Part shown: one piece after another, positions 8,180 to 17,740 of the stretch | Position numbering within the stretch: the stretch's first letter is position 1 | How the letters are laid out: the number at the start of each line of letters is the position of its first letter | Assembly: GCA_002938205.1 (NCBI GenBank) | Contig: PTKZ01000007.1 | Span: forward strand, 1 to 64,000 | Source: Alphaproteobacteria bacterium MarineAlpha5_Bin5 | Lineage (GTDB): Bacteria; Pseudomonadota; Alphaproteobacteria; HIMB59; GCA-002718135 | Length of the DNA: 64,000 bases | Direction: 5' to 3' | The notes under the pieces: generated by a model | Database searches by the model: none | Told to the model about the DNA's origin: nothing | What the model saw: only the letters and a program-made list of their open reading frames with translations | Position numbers and translations under genes: made by a program

Positions 8180-9181
8180 TTAATTTAGATAGTCTTTAAT
8201 TTGTTTAATTGTATAATTGTACATATTTTTATTTGAAAAAGAATTAAGATACCATTTATTCAAAAATCTAAGATCTTGATTTAAACTTCGTTTTGGATAT
8301 TGAAAAATTTTTTTTGATTTTAAAGTAGAGAGTTTTAAAGATTTAGATTCTTTACTATTTTTAATATTAGAAAACTTAATTTTTACTTTGTTTTTATTTA
8401 TTTGATTTAATTTATTAATTACATTTTCAACATTTATATTATAATTATTTGGACCAACATTAAATGTGTCAAACATACTAGTCTTATTTTTTTGAATTAT
8501 TTGATGTATTATAGAGATAGGTGTAATAACATTTTGCCAAGGTCGAACATATTTTGCATTTCTAATAATTAAGTTATTATTTGATAAGTAAGCTCTATAA
8601 TAATCGGGTATAAGTCTATAATCAGACCAATCACCTCCACCAATTATATTGCCACAGCGAATAGTGGATATTTTAATGTTTTCTAAATGATGTTCAATAT
8701 TTTGACCGATTAAATCAGCACAACTTTTACTAAAGCTATAAGGGTCATCTCCTAATAACAAATCTTTTTCATTAAATTTTTTATTTTTTCCAGTATTGTT
8801 ATAAACCTTATCCGAAGTAAAGTTAATTAATTTTCCCGAACCATACATAGATGTTAATTTTACAATGTTTAATGTTCCCACTATATTAGTTAATAAAGTA
8901 TTTAATGGATATTTATAAGAATTTAAAACAATAGGTTGAGCCGCAAGATGAACTACAAAATCAGGTTTAATTTTTTTAAATTTTTCTTTTAACTTATTGT
9001 ATTCTAAAATATTACAAATATATGATGAAGTAATTCGTGATAATTTACACTTGTTATATGTTTTTAATGGATCATTGTTTGCTAAGGATATTCCATATAC
9101 TTTGTACCCTTTAGAATTTAATAAAATTGATAACCAAGAGCCAATAAAACCTGTTAAGCCAGTAATTAATATTTTTTTCAT
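8180..9181 (-). CDS. rfbG: CDP-glucose 4,6-dehydratase
   Basis: TGLTGFIGSWLSILL, DFVVHLAAQPIVLNSYKYP, YSFSKSCADLI, RCGNIIGGGDWSDYRLIPD and RPWQNVI. Confidence 0.92.
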   Translation of the reverse strand: MKKILITGLTGFIGSWLSILLNSKGYKVYGISLANNDPLKTYNKCKLSRITSSYICNILEYNKLKEKFKKIKPDFVVHLAAQPIVLNSYKYPLNTLLTNIVGTLNIVKLTSMYGSGKLINFTSDKVYNNTGKNKKFNEKDLLLGDDPYSFSKSCADLIGQNIEHHLENIKISTIRCGNIIGGGDWSDYRLIPDYYRAYLSNNNLIIRNAKYVRPWQNVITPISIIHQIIQKNKTSMFDTFNVGPNNYNINVENVINKLNQINKNKVKIKFSNIKNSKESKSLKLSTLKSKKIFQYPKRSLNQDLRFLNKWYLNSFSNKNMYNYTIKQIKDYLN

Positions 9182-9753
9182 TTTAGTTTAAATTTTTTTT
9201 TATAATAATTTGTTAAAAAAATTAGCATAAATAATATTAATAAAGGAACAATAAATTTTGGATCCTTAAAATCTATTATTATGTCCTCATATTTAATGAT
9301 TGTATTTCTTATTTCTTCTACAATAATTGAAACTAATAAAACATTTGTAAAAGTTCCAAATACAGTAATTAATAGATATTTTTTTATAGAAATATTGAAA
9401 AGAGACATTGCCAAACTTACCAAAAAAAATGGCATAGTTGCTCTTGCAATAATTAAAAAATAAATGTTTTCAAAAAACTTATTATTGATTGTTTTATTTT
9501 TAAAAAAAGATATTTTTTTGATTAAATAATAAAATTGCTTTACATAATAATAAGTTAAGATAGAACCTATCGGTATACTTAGTAGTACTACAAAGAATCC
9601 GTACCATCCAAAAACATAAACATTAACAATTATAATAAAAGTATAAGGTATGGGTAGTGACAATAAAATTACAGAAATCACATAAAATAAAATTATAAAC
9701 TTATAATCAAAATTATTATTAGCTAAAAAAATTAATATTTCGTTAAAATACAT
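9178..9753 (-). CDS. VTT/TVP38-like membrane protein
   Basis: 191 aa, multiple TM segments, IARATMPFFLVSLAMSLFNISIKKYL pattern of SNARE-associated/DedA-like proteins. Overlaps the rfbG start by 4 nt. Confidence 0.65.
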   Translation of the reverse strand: MYFNEILIFLANNNFDYKFIILFYVISVILLSLPIPYTFIIIVNVYVFGWYGFFVVLLSIPIGSILTYYYVKQFYYLIKKISFFKNKTINNKFFENIYFLIIARATMPFFLVSLAMSLFNISIKKYLLITVFGTFTNVLLVSIIVEEIRNTIIKYEDIIIDFKDPKFIVPLLILFMLIFLTNYYKKKFKLK

Positions 9754-9770
9754 AAATATAACTAAATTAA

Positions 9771-10706
9771 TTAAAAATTAATTCGCTCTTTTTCTATTAC
9801 TAAAGGAAAATTTTGTGAAAATGAAAGAATTAATAAAATATATTCACCTATAAGTCCAATTAGCATTATAGTGATTGAAAAAAAACCAAACATTCCAAAA
9901 ACTATTGGTCCAATACCAATTTCAAAGGAATTCCAATAGAGGATTTTAAATATGAAATAAACAGTTGCTATTACAAAAGATATTAAGCTAAAAATAAATC
10001 CTAAAAAAATCATTATCCTAAGAGGAATCGTTGAGTGTTTAGTTATAGCTAACATTGCTATGTCGTATAATGAAAAAAAATTATTTGTTGATTTTCCATA
10101 AAGTCTTTTTGGCTGTTTAAACTGAATTAAGCTTATATCTTCATCTATTTCTGCCGCTAAACCTCTTAAGTATGGATAGGGATCTTTCACACTTTTAAAA
10201 AAATTAATAACTTTTTTATCATAAATTCCAGAGCCAGTTGTATATATGGGCATATTAACTTTTGAAATTGCATTTAATATTTTGTGATAAATTTTTCTAA
10301 TAGTTTTCATTATAAATGATTCATTTGTAGAAATTTTTTGACCCATTGTAATCATATTTCCTTTTTCCCAGCTCTCTATATATTTTGGTATTAAATCAAC
10401 AGGATCTTGAAAATCAGAATTCATAAATATTACAGCTGCTCCACTTGATTGTATAATTCCATAAAAGGCTGAACGTATTTGGCCAAAATTTCTGTTATTA
10501 AAAATTATTTTTACATTTTTGTTATTTTTAGCAATATCTTTTAATAGTGATGGTGTTTTGTCCTTAGAATTATTATCAATTATTATATGCTCGTAATTAT
10601 ACTTTGATTTTAATGTATCCATCACTTTACCTATCTCATAAATTAGTTTCTTTATATTTAATTCTTCGTTGTAAGTTGGTGTAACAATTGAAATTATTTT
10701 CTTCAT
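9771..10706 (-). CDS. Glycosyltransferase family 2 with C-terminal TM pair (DPM1/GtrB-like)
   Basis: SIVTPTYNEELNIKKLI, IIIDNNSKDKTPSLL, MNSDFQDPVDLIPKYIESWEKGN and two TM helices at the C-terminus. Confidence 0.9.
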   Translation of the reverse strand: MKKIISIVTPTYNEELNIKKLIYEIGKVMDTLKSKYNYEHIIIDNNSKDKTPSLLKDIAKNNKNVKIIFNNRNFGQIRSAFYGIIQSSGAAVIFMNSDFQDPVDLIPKYIESWEKGNMITMGQKISTNESFIMKTIRKIYHKILNAISKVNMPIYTTGSGIYDKKVINFFKSVKDPYPYLRGLAAEIDEDISLIQFKQPKRLYGKSTNNFFSLYDIAMLAITKHSTIPLRIMIFLGFIFSLISFVIATVYFIFKILYWNSFEIGIGPIVFGMFGFFSITIMLIGLIGEYILLILSFSQNFPLVIEKERINF

Positions 10707-10782
10707 GTTTTTTGTTAATTTGTTCAGAAGTTATAATAGCAAACCTCTTCAAATTCTATATATATTAATTTAAGTATTAATA

Positions 10783-12288
10783 ATGAGCAAAAAAATACCT
10801 AATAATTTATTTATATTAGAAATGGCCAATAATCATATGGGTCAAGTAAATCATGGTATAAAATTGATTAAAGCTTTTGGGAAAATTTGTAAAAAATATC
10901 CATTTAATTTTGCATTTAAATTTCAATATAGGGAGCTTCGTACTTTTATTCATCCTAAAATGAAAAAAAGAAAAGATGTTAAATTTATAAAAAGATTCTC
11001 TGAAACTGAATTACAAAAAAGTGATTTTACTAAATTTATTACAGCTGTAAAAAAACAAAATTTTTATACTATTTCAACTCCTTTTGATGAAGAATCTGTT
11101 CAATTAATTGAAAAACAAAATTTAGATATAATCAAAATTGCAAGTTGTTCATTTAATGATTGGCCTTTACTTGAAAGAGTAGTTGAAAATAATAAACCAA
11201 TTATTGCTTCGACGGCAGGAGCAAAAGAAAAAGATATTGATCAAATTGTTAGTTTTTTGAATCATCGTAAAAAAGAGTTTGCCATTATGCATTGTATAGC
11301 AGAATATCCAACTCCTAGTAAAAATTTAAATCTTGCTCAAATTAATTATTTAAAAAAAAGATACCCCAATGTGAGAATAGGATTTTCTACTCATGAAAAT
11401 CCGTCTGACGAAAGATTTATATTAATGGCTTATAGTATGGGAGCAAGTATTTTTGAGAGACATGTAGCATTACCTGATAAATTATTTGATATTAATGAAT
11501 ATTCATCAACTCCTTCTCAAATAGATAATTGGCTAAAAGCTGCAAAATTTGCAAAAATAGCATTAGGAAATCAAAATAAAAAATCAATTCCCAATAAAAA
11601 AGAAATATTAAATTTAACTTCTTTACAAAGGGGTATTTTTGCAAAAAAATTCATAAGAAAAAATCAAAACATTACCAGACATGATGTTTATTTTGCTTTT
11701 CCACCTGAAAAAAAACAATACACTGCTAATAATTGGTCAAAATATTTAAAATACAAAGCTAAAAAAAATATTAAAAAAAATGATTCTATTAATCAATTTA
11801 ATTCAAAATTAACAGATACAAGAGAGAAAATTTGGTTAATTGTTAAGAAGGTCAGAAATTTTTTAAAAAAATCTAAAACAACTATACCAGGAGGAGCTAG
11901 TTTAGAAATTTCACATCACTATGGACTAGATAAATTCAATAAATTTGGATTAGTTATGCTTGATGTAATAAATAGGGATTATTGTAAAAAATTATTAGTA
12001 TTATTACCAGGCCAACATCATCCAGAGCAGATGCATAAAAAGAAAGAAGAAACCTTTCATATTCTATATGGTTCAGTTAAAATAAATATTGATGGAAAAA
12101 ATATTACACTCAATGTAGGTGATGTTGCTACTATTTTAAAAAAACAAAAACATGCGTTTAGTAGTAATAAAGGTGCAATTATTGAGGAAATTTCAACAAC
12201 GCATTACAAAAATGATTCTTTTTATTCTGATAAAAAAATAATGAATAATAAGAATAGAAAAACTATTTTAACTTATTGGATGGAGTAA
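10783..12288 (+). CDS. NeuB-family (N-acetylneuraminate synthase-like) enzyme fused to a C-terminal cupin
   Basis: LEMANNHMGQVNHG, KIASCSFNDWPLLE, IGFSTHENPSDERFILMAYSMGASIFERHVALPD; C-terminal PGQHHPEQMHKKKEETFHILYGSVKINIDG cupin motif. Confidence 0.88.
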   Translation: MSKKIPNNLFILEMANNHMGQVNHGIKLIKAFGKICKKYPFNFAFKFQYRELRTFIHPKMKKRKDVKFIKRFSETELQKSDFTKFITAVKKQNFYTISTPFDEESVQLIEKQNLDIIKIASCSFNDWPLLERVVENNKPIIASTAGAKEKDIDQIVSFLNHRKKEFAIMHCIAEYPTPSKNLNLAQINYLKKRYPNVRIGFSTHENPSDERFILMAYSMGASIFERHVALPDKLFDINEYSSTPSQIDNWLKAAKFAKIALGNQNKKSIPNKKEILNLTSLQRGIFAKKFIRKNQNITRHDVYFAFPPEKKQYTANNWSKYLKYKAKKNIKKNDSINQFNSKLTDTREKIWLIVKKVRNFLKKSKTTIPGGASLEISHHYGLDKFNKFGLVMLDVINRDYCKKLLVLLPGQHHPEQMHKKKEETFHILYGSVKINIDGKNITLNVGDVATILKKQKHAFSSNKGAIIEEISTTHYKNDSFYSDKKIMNNKNRKTILTYWME

Positions 12289-12294
12289 TTTTTT

Positions 12295-14124
12295 TTGAAA
12301 AAAATTTATAGAGTTGCTGATTATATCTCAGATTTTCTTGTAGAGAAAAAAATTAAACACACTTTTTTGCTTCCTGGAGGCGGTAATATGTATTTAGTTG
12401 ATGGAGTTGGAAAAAACAAAAATATTGAAGTTATACCTTGCTTACATGAACAAGCTGTAAGTATAGCAGCAGAAGCTTATTCAAGAATTACAGAAAATAT
12501 TGGCGTAGGAATCATAACTACTGGCCCAGGATCAACAAATGCGATCACTGGTGTGGCAGGATCATGGATAGATTCAATTCCTTTAATGATTATTTCTGGT
12601 CAAGTAAAAACTGATGATATGATGAAAAATAATCTAATTAGACAAAAAGGTGTTCAAGAAGTCGATATTATAAGTATGGTTAAAAAAATAACAAAATTTT
12701 CACAAACAGTAAAAAGAAAAGAAGATATTAAAATAGCATTAGAAAAAGCATATTATTTTGCAATAAATGGAAGACCTGGTCCAGTCTGGATAGATATACC
12801 TTTAGATATTCAGGGTGCCCCTATTGATAAATCTAAACTTAAAAGTTGGAAAAATAATGCATCAGAGGTTAATAAAAAAATTAAAAAACAAGAAATAAAA
12901 AATATATTAAAGCTAATTACACAATCTAAACGACCTATCATTCTTGCTGGTCATGGGATTAGATTATCTGGTAAAACTAATTTATTTAAGAAAGTTATTA
13001 ATAAGTTAGGTATACCAGTTGTTACAACATGGAATGCAATGGATTTGTTGCCTTATGAACATAAATTAAATATTGGAAGACCTGGGGTGGTTGCATTACG
13101 TGCACCAAATTTTGCTGTTCAAAACTCAGACCTATTAATTAGTATAGGTAGTAGATTAGACAATATTATTACTGCCTTTGATGAAAAAAATTTTGCTAGA
13201 TTTGCAAAAAAAATTATTGTCGACATAGATAAAAATGAAATTAAAAAACTTAATATGAAAATTGATTTAGCAATTCATAATGATGCTAATTTATTCCTTC
13301 AATCTTTATTAGTTATTGCAGACAAAACTAAATTTAATTTTTTAAAATGGCAAAAAAAATGCATTGAGTGGAAAAAAAAATATACAATTAATGATGGAAA
13401 GAAATTTCAAAAAAGAAGCTCAATAAATCATTATGAATTTGTAGAATTATTATCAAATCAGCTACCTAAAAACTCAATTATAAGCACCGGAAGTTCAGGA
13501 TTAGGAATTGAAGTTTTTTATAGTGTTTTTAGAAATAAGATTGGTCAAAGAATATTTTTAACTTCCGGTTTAGGTGCGATGGGTTATGGATTACCCTCAG
13601 CTATAGGGGCGTGTTTTGCTAATTATAAAAAACCTATGTTTTTAATTGAAGGAGATGGTTCTTTTCAATTAAATATTCAAGAGATGGCAGTAATTGCTCA
13701 ATTTAGATTACCAATATGTATAATTATTATGAATAATAAAGGATATGCATCAATTAGAAATACCCAACAGAATTATTTTAATTCAAGATTCGTTGGTACT
13801 GGCAAGGAAGGAGGATTAAACTTGCCAAACCTAGAAAAGTTAGCTGAAGTATATAAAATATCATATTTTAAAATATCTAATAAAAGTGAAATAAACTTAA
13901 AGTTTAAAAAAATTTTTAAAGAAAAGTGGCCAGTAATAATTGATGTAAACTTAAATTTTAAAGAAACTTTATCTCCAAAAGTCTCAGCTATTCCCTTATC
14001 TAATGGATCTATTGTTTCTATGCCGTTGGAAGATATGTCACCTTTATTAAATATTAAAGAATTAAAAAAAGAAATGTTAATTGGCCTATCAAGTAAATCT
14101 ATAACAGTAAGATCTTCTAAGTAA
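12295..14124 (+). CDS. Thiamine-diphosphate-dependent acetolactate-synthase-like enzyme
   Basis: LHEQAVSIAAEAYSRITENIGVGIITTGPGSTNAITGVAGSWIDSIPLMIISGQ and EGDGSFQLNIQEMAVIAQFRLPICIIIMNNKGYASIRNTQ. Confidence 0.9.
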   Translation: MKKIYRVADYISDFLVEKKIKHTFLLPGGGNMYLVDGVGKNKNIEVIPCLHEQAVSIAAEAYSRITENIGVGIITTGPGSTNAITGVAGSWIDSIPLMIISGQVKTDDMMKNNLIRQKGVQEVDIISMVKKITKFSQTVKRKEDIKIALEKAYYFAINGRPGPVWIDIPLDIQGAPIDKSKLKSWKNNASEVNKKIKKQEIKNILKLITQSKRPIILAGHGIRLSGKTNLFKKVINKLGIPVVTTWNAMDLLPYEHKLNIGRPGVVALRAPNFAVQNSDLLISIGSRLDNIITAFDEKNFARFAKKIIVDIDKNEIKKLNMKIDLAIHNDANLFLQSLLVIADKTKFNFLKWQKKCIEWKKKYTINDGKKFQKRSSINHYEFVELLSNQLPKNSIISTGSSGLGIEVFYSVFRNKIGQRIFLTSGLGAMGYGLPSAIGACFANYKKPMFLIEGDGSFQLNIQEMAVIAQFRLPICIIIMNNKGYASIRNTQQNYFNSRFVGTGKEGGLNLPNLEKLAEVYKISYFKISNKSEINLKFKKIFKEKWPVIIDVNLNFKETLSPKVSAIPLSNGSIVSMPLEDMSPLLNIKELKKEMLIGLSSKSITVRSSK

Positions 14125-14143
14125 TATTTAACTTTTGATTAAA

Positions 14144-15316
14144 ATGCAAAATAAAAAATGTAAAATTTGTAAAGGGAATTTTTTTAACAATAATTCTATA
14201 AATTTTAAGAAAGTTCCAAGCTCTGCTCAAAATTTTCCTGAAAAAAATAATCTTAAAAATGATCGAGGTATTAACTTAAATATTTTTCAATGTAGTAAAT
14301 GTGGTGCAGTGCAAGCAATCAATAAACCAGTTAGCTACTATAAACAAGTAATAAGATCTTCAGCATTTTCTAAAGAAATGATAAAATTTAGAACGTTGCA
14401 ATTTAGAAAAATTATTAACAAATATAATTTAAAAGGAAAAAAAATTATTGAAATAGGAACTGGTCAAGGAGAATATTTATCTATACTCGATAAATTCCAA
14501 GTAAAAGCTTCTGGTTTAGAATTTTCAAAAAAAAGCGTAATCACTTTAAAAAATAAAAAATTAAATGTTCAACAAGGATATATAGACAAAATTAAATATA
14601 ATTTAAAGAATACACCTTTTGATGCTTTTTGTATTTTTAGTTATTTAGAACATTTGCCAAATATTAATATAGTTTTAAGAGCAGTACATAAAAATTTAAA
14701 AAACGATGCTATAGGTATAATTGAAGTTCCAAATTTTAACTTAATAATTAAAAAGAAGTTATTTTCAGAATTCATTCGAGATCATTTATTTTATTTTACA
14801 AAAGAATCTTTATCAAAAATTTGTCTGATTAATGGTTTTGATATCGTTGATATTTCAATTGTTTGGCATGATTATATTATCTCAGCTATTGTGAAAAAAA
14901 TTGACAGAAATAAAAAAATAAAATTACAAAAAATTATGCCATTAAACTTAAATCAATTAACTCTTAAAAAAAATGTAATTAAAATGCAGATAGATAATCA
15001 TCTTAAAAAATTTAAAGGAAAAAAAATTATTGCTTGGGGTGCTGGACATCAAGCTTTAACTTTGATTTCTTTGACTAATTTATCAAAAAAAATTTCATTT
15101 ATAGTTGATTCTGCTACTTTTAAACAAAATAAATATAGTCCATCATCACACATCCCTATAATTTCTCCCTCACAACTTCATCAATTAAATTTTGATCTAG
15201 TTATTGTTTTAGCAGCAAGTTATTCTGATGAAGTAATAAGAATATTATTAAAAAATTATAAATCAAGTTTTAGTATATGTGCATATAAGGAAAATAAATT
15301 AATAACAATAAGATAG
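14144..15316 (+). CDS. SAM-dependent (sugar C-)methyltransferase with N-terminal zinc-binding domain
   Basis: CKICKG...CSKCGAVQ, IIEIGTGQGEYLSIL and a C-terminal Rossmann-like IIAWGAGHQALTLISLTNL. ATG at 14144 preferred over TTG 14135. Confidence 0.82.
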   Translation: MQNKKCKICKGNFFNNNSINFKKVPSSAQNFPEKNNLKNDRGINLNIFQCSKCGAVQAINKPVSYYKQVIRSSAFSKEMIKFRTLQFRKIINKYNLKGKKIIEIGTGQGEYLSILDKFQVKASGLEFSKKSVITLKNKKLNVQQGYIDKIKYNLKNTPFDAFCIFSYLEHLPNINIVLRAVHKNLKNDAIGIIEVPNFNLIIKKKLFSEFIRDHLFYFTKESLSKICLINGFDIVDISIVWHDYIISAIVKKIDRNKKIKLQKIMPLNLNQLTLKKNVIKMQIDNHLKKFKGKKIIAWGAGHQALTLISLTNLSKKISFIVDSATFKQNKYSPSSHIPIISPSQLHQLNFDLVIVLAASYSDEVIRILLKNYKSSFSICAYKENKLITIR

Positions 15317-15322
15317 AATATT

Positions 15323-15823
15323 ATGAATATAGAACAATATATAAGTATAATTGAGGAAAAAATTACAGACCCCACATCTGGTTTGCCAGAAGAAATTTTT
15401 CTATTAATAAGTAGAATTAGCCCAATGATTAATGTTGATCTATTTATTAAAAATTCTCAAAATGAAGTGTTACTTACATGGAGGCAGAAAGGACAAGTTT
15501 ATCCAGAAGGTTGGCATATTCCAGGTGGTATTATAAGATATAAAGAAAAGATTCTAGATAGGGTTCATAAAGTAGCAAAGAATGAATTAAGTTGTAAAAT
15601 AAGTTCTGATAATGAACCTATGGAAATTAATGAAATAATGTTAAATCAAAAAAATAGAGGACATTTTATTTCTTTATTATTTTCTTGTAAATTACTTACT
15701 GAACTTCCTAAAAAATTAAAATATGTGGAAGGCATTCCACAAATTGGTCAATGGAAATGGCATAAAATTTGTCCAAAAGATATTATTTTACCTCATAGAG
15801 TATATGAAAAATTTTTTACTTAA
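15323..15823 (+). CDS. NUDIX hydrolase (GDP-mannose mannosyl hydrolase-like)
   Basis: NEVLLTWRQKGQVYPEGWHIPGGIIRYKEKILDRVHKVAKNEL, a degenerate Nudix box. Confidence 0.75.
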   Translation: MNIEQYISIIEEKITDPTSGLPEEIFLLISRISPMINVDLFIKNSQNEVLLTWRQKGQVYPEGWHIPGGIIRYKEKILDRVHKVAKNELSCKISSDNEPMEINEIMLNQKNRGHFISLLFSCKLLTELPKKLKYVEGIPQIGQWKWHKICPKDIILPHRVYEKFFT

Positions 15824-15825
15824 GA

Positions 15826-16917
15826 TTAAATATTATATAATTTTTTATTAGCATTAATATGATTTAATGTTTTTTTGATTGCTTCTTCTAAATTAGTTTC
15901 TTCGATCATATTTAATTCTTTTTTAATTTTATCTGTAGAAGGAATGTAAAGATAATTTTTTGTATTCTTATTTTGATTATTAACTTTTATATCAATTTTT
16001 ATTGATGATAATTTAGAAATATTTTTTGCTAAATTATAAATTGACAATCCATTTTCAGAACCTACATTATATATTGAGTTATTTGCACCTTTGAAAAGAA
16101 TATTAAACAACCAAATTACTAAATCTGAAATATACATATATGATCTAATTTGTTTTCCATCACCTTTGATATTGATTAATTTACCTAGAACAGCATCAGA
16201 TAAAAAATTACCAATTGCATAATGAATATCTAGAGGCATTAGTGGTCCAACAAAAGTAAAACATCTAGCTATTTTTGTTTGTATATTAAATTTATGAGAA
16301 TAAATATTTGTTAAAACTTCCGCAGTTCTTTTTGCCTCCCCTAATACTGAATGATCAAAATTTTGATCAGTTGTTAAGGGTCCACCTACATAATCTTCAG
16401 AAATTTTTTTAAGATTATTGGGAACCTTGCCATAACAGGCACCTGAGCTAATCAATAAAAAATTTTCGCATTTGCACTGAGATGCAAAATTAAGTATTCT
16501 TTTTGTACCATTAACAATAGTATCGTATTTTATTAAAGGATCTTGCTTATTATATGTTTCACGAGCATTGGTAGTTGCTCCATGAATGATAAATTGAAAA
16601 TTTTTTTTTGGAAAAATAAAGTTTCTGATATCTCCTTGAATAAAATTTATAGATTCAATATTGTGAAGATCAGGATGTATTTTTTTGTGATCTTCAATAT
16701 TTCTAGTAAGAACAAAAATTTTTGAATTAAGATTAAAATTTTTGTTAGCTAAGCTAAAGGATTTTAAAATCCATGTTCCAAAAAAACCAGTACCACCTGT
16801 TAAAAATATATTTTTATTTTTTACTTCAGACCATAAATTTTTTGTTTTATTTATAATATTTAAAATATCTTCTTCTATAACAAAATCTTTGTTAATCATT
16901 TGAATTTTTTTTAGCAA
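15826..16917 (-). CDS. NAD-dependent epimerase/dehydratase (extended SDR)
   Basis: IFLTGGTGFFGTWIL, FIIHGATTNARETYNKQDP and RCFTFVGPLMPLDIHYAIGNFL. Confidence 0.88.
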   Translation of the reverse strand: MLKKIQMINKDFVIEEDILNIINKTKNLWSEVKNKNIFLTGGTGFFGTWILKSFSLANKNFNLNSKIFVLTRNIEDHKKIHPDLHNIESINFIQGDIRNFIFPKKNFQFIIHGATTNARETYNKQDPLIKYDTIVNGTKRILNFASQCKCENFLLISSGACYGKVPNNLKKISEDYVGGPLTTDQNFDHSVLGEAKRTAEVLTNIYSHKFNIQTKIARCFTFVGPLMPLDIHYAIGNFLSDAVLGKLINIKGDGKQIRSYMYISDLVIWLFNILFKGANNSIYNVGSENGLSIYNLAKNISKLSSIKIDIKVNNQNKNTKNYLYIPSTDKIKKELNMIEETNLEEAIKKTLNHINANKKLYNI

Positions 16918-16944
16918 TTTCTTTATATGCAGAAATCACAATTA

Positions 16945-17721
16945 TTAAATTATAACTAAAGAATGTCCCCAATATTCTGCAACATTACCGAGATGAGGTC
17001 TTTTATTAAAAGTTAAATTATATCCATAAGCTTCAATATGGTACCCAATGTTTTTTTTGTTACTATTCAATCCTGTCATCCATAACAAAGGAGGATAAGC
17101 ATCTTTATTTAATAATAAATTAGGATAGCCAATAAATGCAGCACATGTGTCATATCCACCCGCTAAATAAAAATTATCCGGGAATACTTTTATAGCATCA
17201 ATTACTGCGGGGAAAGAGTACTCTAAAAGTGCAGGAAAATAATAACCAACAACTGTTTCATTTTCTATTTTTTCAATAAATTTATTATGTCTGGAATTAT
17301 TATCGACAATTATTGATTTAGATAAACTTTCTGAACAATGATTTAAAAAATCACTATCTGGATTTTCATCTTTAAATGATTTTTTTAAACCAATAAGATA
17401 ATTTTTTTCAAGCTCCTCACCTATATCTCCATGTGTCCTTTTTGGTATAAAAAAAGGTATACCTACTCCATTTAGTATATTTGCAAATCTGTCATTTCTT
17501 CTTAATTTATCTATAATATTTTCCGCTTTTTCTATAAACTCTTCCAAAGATAAAGATGTGGTTGTATCTAAAAAATTATTAATTTTATTGTAAATTTTTT
17601 CATAGTTTACATCTACTGGTTTTATTTGAAAATATCTTCGACTTATTTTATGAACAGGATGAGAGCTTTCTATTGGTATACACCTGCCATGTTCATCAAA
17701 CAGAACTTTATTATTATTCAT
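16945..17721 (-). CDS. Protein of unknown function, encoded next to a radical SAM gene
   Basis: 258-aa complete ORF, 19 nt downstream of the radical SAM gene on the same strand. No family recognised. Confidence 0.75.
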   Translation of the reverse strand: MNNNKVLFDEHGRCIPIESSHPVHKISRRYFQIKPVDVNYEKIYNKINNFLDTTTSLSLEEFIEKAENIIDKLRRNDRFANILNGVGIPFFIPKRTHGDIGEELEKNYLIGLKKSFKDENPDSDFLNHCSESLSKSIIVDNNSRHNKFIEKIENETVVGYYFPALLEYSFPAVIDAIKVFPDNFYLAGGYDTCAAFIGYPNLLLNKDAYPPLLWMTGLNSNKKNIGYHIEAYGYNLTFNKRPHLGNVAEYWGHSLVII

Positions 17722-17740
17722 TTTTATTTTTTGATTTTAA

